Positions 27,478-34,282 of a DNA stretch of 64,000 nucleotides are shown piece by piece. Numbering within the stretch: the stretch's first letter is position 1; every line of letters starts with the position of its first letter. The stretch is from Sedimentitalea sp039941015 (lineage in GTDB: Bacteria > Pseudomonadota > Alphaproteobacteria > Rhodobacterales > Rhodobacteraceae). The notes under the pieces were generated by a model. That model ran no database searches and was not told the DNA's origin. It saw nothing but the letters and a program-made list of their open reading frames with translations. The translations under genes and the position numbers were made by a program. The stretch is taken from the NCBI RefSeq assembly GCF_039941015.1, contig NZ_JBDVFI010000067.1. One strand, given 5' to 3'.

Positions 27478-27753
27478 GGTCGCAGGGCTGCGAAACAGTG
27501 ACGGGACCTCGACGAAACACATGGGATGGGCCGATGGGCGGCCCGTCTGAAACGGCAAAGGGGTGAGACTCCGCAGAAACCTTCGGTTTCCGCTTTGTCT
27601 CTCTCTTAGGAAATCCGGCGGATTTCCAAGGGACAAGGGGCGGGTGCGCTCGCTCTTGGCGACGTTCAGGCCGCAGGCAAAAAAACACCGGGCGGTAAAC
27701 TAGATGAGCCTGAACGGCGAAACTCAACGGGGGTCAATTGGCCCCCGTTTTTT
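27478..27753 (+). ncRNA. Candidate structured non-coding RNA with terminator
   Basis: The segment between the small ORF and the RTX gene folds into a series of strong helices: GATGGGCCG/CGGCCCGTC at 27525-27547; GAAACC/GGTTTC at 27576-27590 enclosed by GAGAC/GTCTC (27565-27601); a perfect GGAAATCC/GGATTTCC at 27609-27627; and a 9-bp long-range stem CGTTCAGGC (27663-27671) with GCCTGAACG (27708-27716). It ends in a canonical terminator (27727-27753). I could not match it to tmRNA, RNase P RNA, SRP RNA or 6S RNA. It could also be a 3' UTR of the nrdJ transcript. Confidence 0.45.
27727..27753 (+). terminator. Rho-independent terminator
   Basis: A 9-bp stem (ACGGGGGTC / GGCCCCCGT, 27727-27735 and 27740-27748, one T-G pair) closes an AATT tetraloop and is followed by TTTTTT at 27748-27753. 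This is the clearest intrinsic terminator in the window and fits a plus-strand transcript. Confidence 0.88.
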
Positions 27754-27937
27754 CCATTTCAAGAACAGTTTGTTTTTCGATTTGCCGAGGATTGCGGCAT
27801 TACCAGCGTGACTCAATCATGGGGAGACTTTAACGTATGATAGTTCGCGGAATTGGCTAAATCCGCGCAAACCAGTTACGCACGAGTGCTACCTTTTCCT
27901 CATCGAGCCAAAACAACTTATCGCAAGGAAAGCACTC

Positions 27938-28882
27938 ATGCCCTTTACCATCGTCCTGCCCGAAGATACCCATTTCACGGTTGATGATACGCTTCAGATC
28001 GTTAATTTTATTGCCGAAGAGGCGGTGCTTGGCACCCGGTTCACATCCACGCAATTCACGGGCAGTGGGACATATCAAAGCGAAGTATCCACCTACACCG
28101 CCTATGGTAGCGGCTTTAGCTCCGCAGTCACTCCCGGCGGCTTGACCTATATTGCAACCGGAACGATCGACACTGTCGAATTCCAGACGGTCGTCGAGAC
28201 GATGACAATCACGAATGTCGATCTTGATATGGTAACATTCGCAGCGTTGCGCCTTGCTGACCTCTCAGGCGCCGACCCGTTTGCCATTGAAAACTACATC
28301 ATGGGCCGCGCATGGGACCTGACCCTAGGTGATCTGGATGATGTTTTCCCCGAAGGATCAACGATCGGTGATGGAGCTTTGCTCAATACCTTGGGCGATG
28401 ACAATTTTCTGGGGGGGCGGGGAAACGACGATCTGTTCACCGGTGATGGCAATGACAAGCTGTCTGGCAACCAGGGCAATGACACGCTCAGCGGCGGCGC
28501 GGGCAAGGACAACATCAAGGGCGGAGACGGCGATGACATCCTGATCGGGGGAATCGGCCGCGACCGGCTCTTTGGGCAGAACGACAATGATCGGTTGGAC
28601 AGCGGCAAAGGGGATGACGTCTTGCATGGCGGTGCGGGGGATGATGTTTTTGTGTTTGCCAACAAATACGGCAATGACGCCGTACGGGATTTCGATGCGA
28701 CCAACGACAATGAACAAATCGATCTGACGGCCGTGACCCGGATCAAGACCTTCAATGACCTGATGAACAACCACATCAGCCAGGACGGCGCCAATGTCGT
28801 GATCGATGATACGGACAAGACCATCATCACGCTTGAAAACGTCAACCTGGCGGATCTTGACGCGGCCGATTTCCTATTCTGA
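27938..28882 (+). CDS. Secreted RTX-type calcium-binding protein
   Basis: A 314-residue acidic protein. Residues 152-239 hold glycine-aspartate nonapeptide repeats of the GGxGxDxLx kind (for example LGGRGNDDL, SGGAGKDNI, GGDGDDILI, GGAGDDVFV), which bind calcium and fold into a parallel beta-roll after export. The C-terminus ends DAADFLF, as in many substrates of type I secretion. Residues 1-145 show no known enzyme domain. No ABC/HlyD-type secretion genes lie nearby, so a transporter encoded elsewhere must serve it. AAGGAAAG lies just before the ATG. The function outside the cell is unknown. Confidence 0.85.
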   Translation: MPFTIVLPEDTHFTVDDTLQIVNFIAEEAVLGTRFTSTQFTGSGTYQSEVSTYTAYGSGFSSAVTPGGLTYIATGTIDTVEFQTVVETMTITNVDLDMVTFAALRLADLSGADPFAIENYIMGRAWDLTLGDLDDVFPEGSTIGDGALLNTLGDDNFLGGRGNDDLFTGDGNDKLSGNQGNDTLSGGAGKDNIKGGDGDDILIGGIGRDRLFGQNDNDRLDSGKGDDVLHGGAGDDVFVFANKYGNDAVRDFDATNDNEQIDLTAVTRIKTFNDLMNNHISQDGANVVIDDTDKTIITLENVNLADLDAADFLF

Positions 28883-29218
28883 GGACGACGCCTCGCCAAT
28901 AGGCGCGAGCATCAGCGCTGCACTGACTCGTCGTATTGGACGTGGCCGGTTCCCGCTGATTGCGAAAATGGCTCTTTGCAAGCAATGGCTTGCCGGTTTT
29001 CGACCACTACATAGGTCGGGAACCGCCGAGCAAGGCTTGCCATGCGCGCGACTGCAACTTCTTGCCCATCCATAGCGGGCATTCCGGCAATCTCTGGCGT
29101 GCTTGGGGCGGACTTGGCGTTGTCGGGTGACAGCCGGTCGCTGCGGGTGTCTGTAGGGGCTGTCCACCACTCACGGACAGAACAAGAAACCCATACGACA
29201 CATGAGGAGTAACAGACT
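28883..29218. other. 336-base intergenic region, no clear gene
   Basis: Between the RTX and EF-hand genes. A minus-strand open frame (28912-29307) crosses it, but it overlaps the EF-hand start and shows no domain, so I do not call it. An imperfect inverted repeat is visible (GGTTCCCG near 28949 and CGGGAACC at 29018-29025). The last 20 bases contain the GAGGAG ribosome site of the EF-hand gene. Confidence 0.4.
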
Positions 29219-29455
29219 ATGAAACTCAAAGCACTTGCAGCCCTTGCCGTCAGCCTTCCCGCAATGGCCTTCGCGGCCACCGAAATCGACGCGAACGGCG
29301 ATGGCATGCTGACACTGGACGAGGTTCAGGCGGTATATCCGGAGATCACGGTCGAAAGCTTCTCCGCGATGGATCTGAATTCCGATGGCGCATTAGATGA
29401 TGCCGAGTCGGTGGCCGCACAGGACGCGGGCTTGATGCCCAAAACCCAAGGCTAA
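29219..29455 (+). CDS. Small exported EF-hand calcium-binding protein
   Basis: A 78-residue protein with a signal peptide (residues 1-20, ending AFAA) and two EF-hand loops: DANGDGMLTLDE (residues 24-35) and DLNSDGALDDAE (52-63), both with the expected D-x-D/N-x-D-G pattern and terminal Glu. It should be a periplasmic or secreted calcium-binding protein. GAGGAG precedes the ATG. It follows the RTX gene at 336 bases on the same strand, so two calcium-binding exported proteins are neighbours. A strong terminator follows. Confidence 0.85.
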   Translation: MKLKALAALAVSLPAMAFAATEIDANGDGMLTLDEVQAVYPEITVESFSAMDLNSDGALDDAESVAAQDAGLMPKTQG

Positions 29456-29474
29456 GGTACCTCGAAAATTGCAA

Positions 29475-29504
29475 ACGCCCGGCCTGAAGTGCCGGGCGTT
29501 TTTT
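29475..29504 (+). terminator. Rho-independent terminator after the EF-hand gene
   Basis: Stem ACGCCCGGC (29475-29483) with GCCGGGCGT (29491-29499), 7-base loop, followed by TTTTTT. Lies between the convergent EF-hand gene and the MttB-family gene. Confidence 0.88.
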
Positions 29505-29521
29505 CTTTATGATGCAATTTA

Positions 29522-31084
29522 TTACGCGGATAAGTGAATGTTAAATCGCTCCCGAATTTTCGCGTCTTTCAACGGATCAAAACGCGCCGTAGCGCTTTGG
29601 GACAGAATCTCGTCCTTGCGCGCCGTTGCCCGTTTCAGCAGATCCGGTTTGCCACGTTCATCCCATTCCTTTGGGGACGTACGGTCGCCAAGCGCAGGAT
29701 AAACATGGTCTGTCTGCATCCGTCCGAGTGTCTCGTCGGTGCCGAGATAGTGGCCGGGGCCACCGATACAAACCGACCGGATCTGTTCCAGCGCCAGCGT
29801 GTCATCGTTTACTTCTATGCCGCGCACGCAACGCAGGGCCTGCCCGATGATATCATCCCCCAGGATCATTGATTCATGGCAGAAGCCGAGCAACGAGGCA
29901 TGCATCCCCGCCGCCTCGTAGACCATGTTCAAACCTGACAACCCCGCCATCACATTGGAGCACATCTGCTCCCATCCCGCCTGCATATCAGGGAGCTTTG
30001 AGTCACTGATCCCGGCCGCAGCACCGCCGGGAACGCCATAGAACTGGTGCATCTGGGCGCAGCCAGCGGTCAGCAGTGCCTGCTCGCCAGACCCGCCCGT
30101 CATCGCGCCGCTGCGCAGATCAAGGCCAAAAGGCCAGGTTCCGAAAATGGCCGGATGTCCGGGTTTGACAGCATTGACGTAGACCAGCCCGGCCAGACAT
30201 TCGGCGACCGCCTGCACGATGGCACCTGCGATGGTCGAGGGTGCGGTTGCGCCTGCCATGCCCGCCGACAGCAACAGAACCGGCATGCCGCCTTCAATAC
30301 ATCTTTCCATCGTCTCGCAGCTTTCGGTTGCGAATTTCATCGGTGGCACGACAAAGCAGTTGGAATTGCTGACAAATGGCCGTTCTCGCCACGTTTCCTC
30401 ACCACCCGCAATCATGTGCAGCAATTCTAGCCCCGGAGCGACATGTGTCGGGTCACTGAAGGACATGCCGACATGTTTGGTGGTGCCGGAGCAACAAGCG
30501 TAGATCGAGTTCAGATCCATCTCGAGGTTGTCGACGATGTCACGGCAGACCATAGGGCGCTGGAGAAAATGGATGTTGCCGAGTTGATCCGCGATGCGCG
30601 CAGCATCATGCAAATCCTGCACGGTGCTTTCGCGATAGTTCCGCCCATCAACATCGACCATGTGAACCGCCGCGCCCGCCGTGCCGAAATGCACGCGCGA
30701 ACCGGACAGGGTCAGGTCATGCGCAGGGCTGCGCCCCATCAGGGTCACCGACCGGTTTGCCTTATCAATGGTGTCTTCGACCAGCGCGCGGGGAAACCGG
30801 ATTCGGCCGTCGTCACCGAGGATCGCACCGGCACCGGTCAGATACCGGACCCCGCTTTCGGGGGCATCGGCCAGACCGATCTGCTCCAGAGCATCAAGCG
30901 CTGTTTCGTGTATGCGCTGCATATCTGCGTCGCTAAGCGGTTTGTAGGTACCACCGGGCATTCCTGCACGGATCGGTCTGAGATGATCGGCAAGCGGAGC
31001 GTTGCGCGAGGCACGACGCGCGGCACGTCCGCCGCTGCGACAGGGAGCAGAAGAGGTAGAATTATCTTTCATGGGGACACTCAT
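29522..31084 (-). CDS. MttB-family (trimethylamine methyltransferase-like) corrinoid methyltransferase
   Basis: A protein of about 520 residues with the TIM-barrel fold family of MttB. There is no in-frame amber codon, so it is a non-pyrrolysine member; these include glycine-betaine methyltransferases, and the substrate is probably a quaternary or methylated amine, but not defined. Typical segments include HFGTAGAAVHMVD, PALGDRTSPKEWDERG and HEESMILGDDIIG-like (here CHESMILGDDIIG). The start is uncertain: ATG at 31084 or 31072, neither with a strong ribosome site. The N-terminus is rich in Arg and Ser. A RACo-type activator that could serve its corrinoid protein is encoded at 51533-53572. No corrinoid protein is adjacent. 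Confidence 0.86.
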   Translation of the reverse strand: MSVPMKDNSTSSAPCRSGGRAARRASRNAPLADHLRPIRAGMPGGTYKPLSDADMQRIHETALDALEQIGLADAPESGVRYLTGAGAILGDDGRIRFPRALVEDTIDKANRSVTLMGRSPAHDLTLSGSRVHFGTAGAAVHMVDVDGRNYRESTVQDLHDAARIADQLGNIHFLQRPMVCRDIVDNLEMDLNSIYACCSGTTKHVGMSFSDPTHVAPGLELLHMIAGGEETWRERPFVSNSNCFVVPPMKFATESCETMERCIEGGMPVLLLSAGMAGATAPSTIAGAIVQAVAECLAGLVYVNAVKPGHPAIFGTWPFGLDLRSGAMTGGSGEQALLTAGCAQMHQFYGVPGGAAAGISDSKLPDMQAGWEQMCSNVMAGLSGLNMVYEAAGMHASLLGFCHESMILGDDIIGQALRCVRGIEVNDDTLALEQIRSVCIGGPGHYLGTDETLGRMQTDHVYPALGDRTSPKEWDERGKPDLLKRATARKDEILSQSATARFDPLKDAKIRERFNIHLSA

Positions 31085-31229
31085 GTTGCGAGAGGAAGAG
31101 GGCGCTTCAGACGCCGTACGGTCTCCCGCGTGCCGCACGACCGCGATCCGCACCGATGGTGCGGGAGATCAGCCTGATTTTGCTCTCTTCAGCCTGCATC
31201 GCGTCTCCTCTTGGCTATCGAGTGTGACG

Positions 31230-31262
31230 CTGTCTGGCGACGAATCTGTCCTGTTTGCGACG
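31230..31262 (-). promoter_or_regulatory. Tandem direct repeat upstream of the MttB-family gene
   Basis: On the minus strand CGTCGCAAACAG (31251-31262) is followed 21 bases later by CGTCGCCAGACAG (31230-31242). Two similar half-sites about two helical turns apart are typical for AraC/XylS-type activators. The pair lies about 150-180 bases before the MttB-family start. The regulator is not identified. Confidence 0.35.
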
Positions 31263-31329
31263 CAGGTGACGCATTTTCCCGGGGCAGGGCGCAGATCCCG
31301 GTGAATTCGCAGAGGGTTTGCGGCGCAGA

Positions 31330-32511
31330 TTACGCGGTCTGACTGGCCCGTGTTTCAGCGAATTCACAAAGGGTCGCGAGCGAAGTGGCAAAGGCGCGAT
31401 CCTCGATGGTCATCGCCACGCGGACATGGCCCGCCGCCGCCGCGCCAAAGCTTTCACCCGGCATGACCGCAATGTGATGCGCATCCAGCAGGGCTTCGGC
31501 AAAGGCTTCTCCAGTCATTCCGGTAGCGCGAACATCAAGCATCAGATACATCGCCCCCTGCGCAGGAATCAGGCCAACAGAGTTTTGCCTGGCAAGAATA
31601 TCCTGCGCGATAGCCCGTCGCCTGCGGAATGGCGTGGCCACTTCTCTTTCCAGTGCGTCGCCTTGTGTAAGCGCAAAAACGGATGCGTCCTGAATGTATC
31701 CCGGCACGCCATAAGTGGTGTGGATCGCAAGGGTGATGAGATGGTCAATGGCGCTTTCCGGGCCAACGATCCAGCCACAGCGCGATCCGGTCATGGCAAA
31801 GGATTTTGACATGGATCCGACAACCAGCGTCCGGTCAGCCATATCTGGCAGGGCGCGCGGGGACAGGTGGCTGCCTTCCCAAACCTGCGTGTCATAAACC
31901 TCGTCCGAAATCAGCCACATGTCGTGGCGTTGGCAGACCTCTGCAATCCGGCTGAGCGTGTCCTCGCCATAGATTACGCCGGTCGGGTTGTTGGGCGAGT
32001 TAATGAGCAGCGACGCCGCCCCGACAGCAGCGGCATCAATATCCTCGGCGCGGGGTTGAAACGCGTTTTCGGCACGTGCAGCAACGGGACGCGGCACGGC
32101 CCCGACGCCGCGAATGGTGCCGGGGTAGGTGGCGTAATACGGGTCAATATACAGCGCCACATCACCATCGTCACAAACCGCCGTATGGCTGGCGAACAGC
32201 GCCGCTTGCCCACCCGGCGTGATCATCACGTTGGCGGCGGTGGTCGCGACCCCGGTCTGTGCCTGTATCCGTGCGGCAACCGTTTCGCGCAGCTCGTCCG
32301 TACCAGGAACCGCAGCATAGCCGGTATGCCCGCCAAGGGCGGCCTTGTGCATGGCCTCAAGAATGCTGGGATGGGTCGGGATGTCATGCTCGCCAATCGT
32401 CAGTTCCGTCACCGATGTGCCATTGGCGATCATCGCCCGTGCCCGATTGAACAGATCCCAGCCGTCGGATCCGCCGCCAGTGATGTTTGTGATACGTTGG
32501 GACAGGTGCAT
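31330..32511 (-). CDS. PLP-dependent aminotransferase (AspC/AruH-like)
   Basis: A 393-residue fold-type I aminotransferase with NNPTG at 174-178, SDEVYD near 202-207 and the PLP lysine K236 in GSMSKSFAMTGSRCGW. The sequence resembles arginine:pyruvate and aspartate-type transaminases; I cannot fix the substrate. It lies upstream of the MttB-family gene on the same strand, but a 245-base gap that contains a possible operator suggests separate control. It is divergent from cysS. Confidence 0.87.
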   Translation of the reverse strand: MHLSQRITNITGGGSDGWDLFNRARAMIANGTSVTELTIGEHDIPTHPSILEAMHKAALGGHTGYAAVPGTDELRETVAARIQAQTGVATTAANVMITPGGQAALFASHTAVCDDGDVALYIDPYYATYPGTIRGVGAVPRPVAARAENAFQPRAEDIDAAAVGAASLLINSPNNPTGVIYGEDTLSRIAEVCQRHDMWLISDEVYDTQVWEGSHLSPRALPDMADRTLVVGSMSKSFAMTGSRCGWIVGPESAIDHLITLAIHTTYGVPGYIQDASVFALTQGDALEREVATPFRRRRAIAQDILARQNSVGLIPAQGAMYLMLDVRATGMTGEAFAEALLDAHHIAVMPGESFGAAAAGHVRVAMTIEDRAFATSLATLCEFAETRASQTA

Positions 32512-32566
32512 GTCGATCTCCGTCGCTGAATTTGCGCGAGAGGGTCAGAGTCGCCCGGTTTTGTCA

Positions 32567-32650
32567 ATGCGATGCGTGTGCTCGCGCGATTGCCATTGCG
32601 ATAAAGGAGCTTGGCCAAGGCATGGCTCCTGTGCTAAGGTCATCGCATGA
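32567..32650 (+). CDS. Possible cysteine-rich leader peptide of cysS
   Basis: A 27-codon frame starting at 32567 encodes MRCVCSRDCHCDKG and a further cysteine at residue 22, i.e. five Cys codons, and ends with TGA 119 bases before cysS. A hairpin (AGGAGC / GCTCCT) overlaps its second half. Cys codon clusters before a cysteinyl-tRNA synthetase could sense charged tRNA-Cys by ribosome stalling. There is no strong ribosome-binding site before the ATG, and the frame is open further upstream, so this may be chance. Confidence 0.25.
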   Translation: MRCVCSRDCHCDKGAWPRHGSCAKVIA

Positions 32651-32769
32651 ACCGCATCTGCACCATTATTTGCTGCATTCCCTGCTGATCTTTCAAGCGG
32701 GCCGGTTTCTGTCATTTTCTTCTACTGACCAAGTTGCTAAGCCCGCGCTGCCTGCGTGAGGATTTTGCC

Positions 32770-34155
32770 ATGACGATCAAGCTGCACAACACCAAGACCC
32801 GTAAGAAAGAGGTGTTTGCCCCCATCGACCCCGACAACGTGCGGATGTATGTCTGCGGACCCACGGTTTATGACCGGGCGCATCTGGGCAACGCGCGCCC
32901 GGTTGTGGTGTTCGACGTGCTGTACCGTCTCTTGCGGTACACCTATGGCGCGGATCACGTGACCTATGTGCGCAACTTCACCGACGTGGATGACAAGATC
33001 AACGCCCGTGCCGCCGAAAGTGGCCGGTCGATTGGCGAGATCACGGCGGAAACCACGCAGTGGTTTCTGGATGACATGGCGGCACTTGGCGCGCTTGAAC
33101 CCAACCACATGCCGCGCGCAACGCAGTTCATTCCGCAGATGGTGACGATGATCGAAGACTTGATCGCCAAGGGACATGCTTATGAGGCTGAGGGCCATGT
33201 GCTGTTTGCCGTGGACAGCTGGCGCGAACACTATGGCAATCTGTCGGGCCGTTCGGTTGACGACATGATCGCCGGCGCGCGAGTCGAAGTCGCACCCTAC
33301 AAGAAAAACCCGATGGATTTCGTGCTTTGGAAGCCGTCGTCGCCGGATTTGCCCGGTTGGGAATCGCCGTGGGGCCGGGGCCGTCCTGGCTGGCACATTG
33401 AATGCTCCGCCATGGCATACGAATTGCTGGGCGAGAGTTTTGATATCCACGGCGGCGGCAACGACCTGATGTTCCCGCACCATGAAAACGAGATCGCCCA
33501 AAGTTGCTGCGCCCACCCAGAAGGCGAATTCGCTAAGGTCTGGATGCACAACGAGATGTTGCAGGTCGAAGGCAAGAAGATGTCCAAATCGCTGGGCAAC
33601 TTCTTTACCGTGCGGGATTTGATTGATGGGAACTGGAGCGGGGGGTGGAAAGTACCCGGAGAGGTAATCCGCTTTGTTTTTCTCGGCACTCACTACCGAA
33701 AGCCGATGGATTGGACTGAAACTACCGCTAAGAGCGCGATGGAAGAACTAGCGCGTTGGTATAGGTTTCCCGACTTCATGAAGGGCAATAGCAGTGAACC
33801 CGTGAAAGATATTTCGGCTGCTTTGAGCGACGACCTGAACACTCCCGAAGTGCTCAAAATTCTTCGAGATTTAGCGAAGCTGCACGCGTACGAGGAACTG
33901 TCTGCTTCGTTGCGATTCTTGGGATTCACAGGAAAATGGTTCTTCGATCTGATCCCATCAGAGGAGGTGTCACGCCGTATTCAATCATTGGTTTCCGAAT
34001 TGGACAGATTCCGTGAAGAAAAGAACTATGCTGCAGCAGATGAATTGCGAGCTCAGCTGACGGCGGCAGGTGTGCAAGTACGTAGTTCAAAAGGTATCTC
34101 GGAGTTTTCGGTAACATCTGATTTTGCGCCCTCCAAATTGGAGGAACTACAATGA
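32770..34155 (+). CDS. cysS: Cysteinyl-tRNA synthetase
   Basis: A 461-residue class I synthetase that charges tRNA-Cys. The start at 32770 is preceded by GAGG. The N-terminal zinc-site cysteine (VCGPTVYD), the HIGH-like HLGN at 38-41, WHIECSAM, HHENEIAQS and KMSKS at 270-274 are all present. From about codon 280 the base composition changes abruptly: hand-counted rows fall from about 67% GC (33241-33300, 33361-33420) to 43-53% (33721-34140), with codon choice unlike the rest of the window. The KMSKS-distal part also carries an unusual short insertion (GNWSGGWK). The protein remains intact and looks functional, so the 3' half may have been replaced by recombination. Confidence 0.96.
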   Translation: MTIKLHNTKTRKKEVFAPIDPDNVRMYVCGPTVYDRAHLGNARPVVVFDVLYRLLRYTYGADHVTYVRNFTDVDDKINARAAESGRSIGEITAETTQWFLDDMAALGALEPNHMPRATQFIPQMVTMIEDLIAKGHAYEAEGHVLFAVDSWREHYGNLSGRSVDDMIAGARVEVAPYKKNPMDFVLWKPSSPDLPGWESPWGRGRPGWHIECSAMAYELLGESFDIHGGGNDLMFPHHENEIAQSCCAHPEGEFAKVWMHNEMLQVEGKKMSKSLGNFFTVRDLIDGNWSGGWKVPGEVIRFVFLGTHYRKPMDWTETTAKSAMEELARWYRFPDFMKGNSSEPVKDISAALSDDLNTPEVLKILRDLAKLHAYEELSASLRFLGFTGKWFFDLIPSEEVSRRIQSLVSELDRFREEKNYAAADELRAQLTAAGVQVRSSKGISEFSVTSDFAPSKLEELQ

Positions 34156-34181
34156 ATTCCTTTCCATCCCAGACTAAGGCT

Positions 34182-34236
34182 AGCGCCCGTCCTTGGGTGG
34201 GTGCAAAGCGCTCTCCCGGGGGGAGGGACGGGCGCT
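34182..34236. repeat. Inverted-repeat hairpin between cysS and cimA
   Basis: Perfect 11-base arms AGCGCCCGTCC (34182-34192) and GGACGGGCGCT (34226-34236) with a 33-base GC-rich middle that itself has CTCCCGGGGGGAG. It lies in the 127-base gap and may act as a terminator-like element for cysS or as a dispersed repeat; there is no T-run. Confidence 0.6.
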
Positions 34237-34282
34237 GGCCGGGCCGCTGGCCCGTCCGGGTCGTTTGTCGCGAGCGAGTCTT

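Noticed and set aside
27161..27727. 188-codon minus-strand frame over the end of nrdJ
   Set aside because: It lies opposite the small plus-strand ORF and the hairpin-rich segment, shows no domain and no ribosome site; the terminator at 27727 is oriented for plus-strand transcription.
27478..27753. Assignment of the RNA candidate to tmRNA, RNase P RNA, SRP RNA or 6S RNA
   Set aside because: No tRNA-like end or tag frame, no P4-type core, no GGAAGG tetraloop-type SRP domain and no long 6S-type bubble could be found.
28912..29307. 131-codon minus-strand frame in the RTX/EF-hand gap
   Set aside because: It overlaps the EF-hand gene start, has no domain and no start signal; kept as an empty region only.
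29522..31084. Pyrrolysine-containing MttB
   Set aside because: The reading frame has no in-frame amber codon, so it is a non-pyrrolysine family member.
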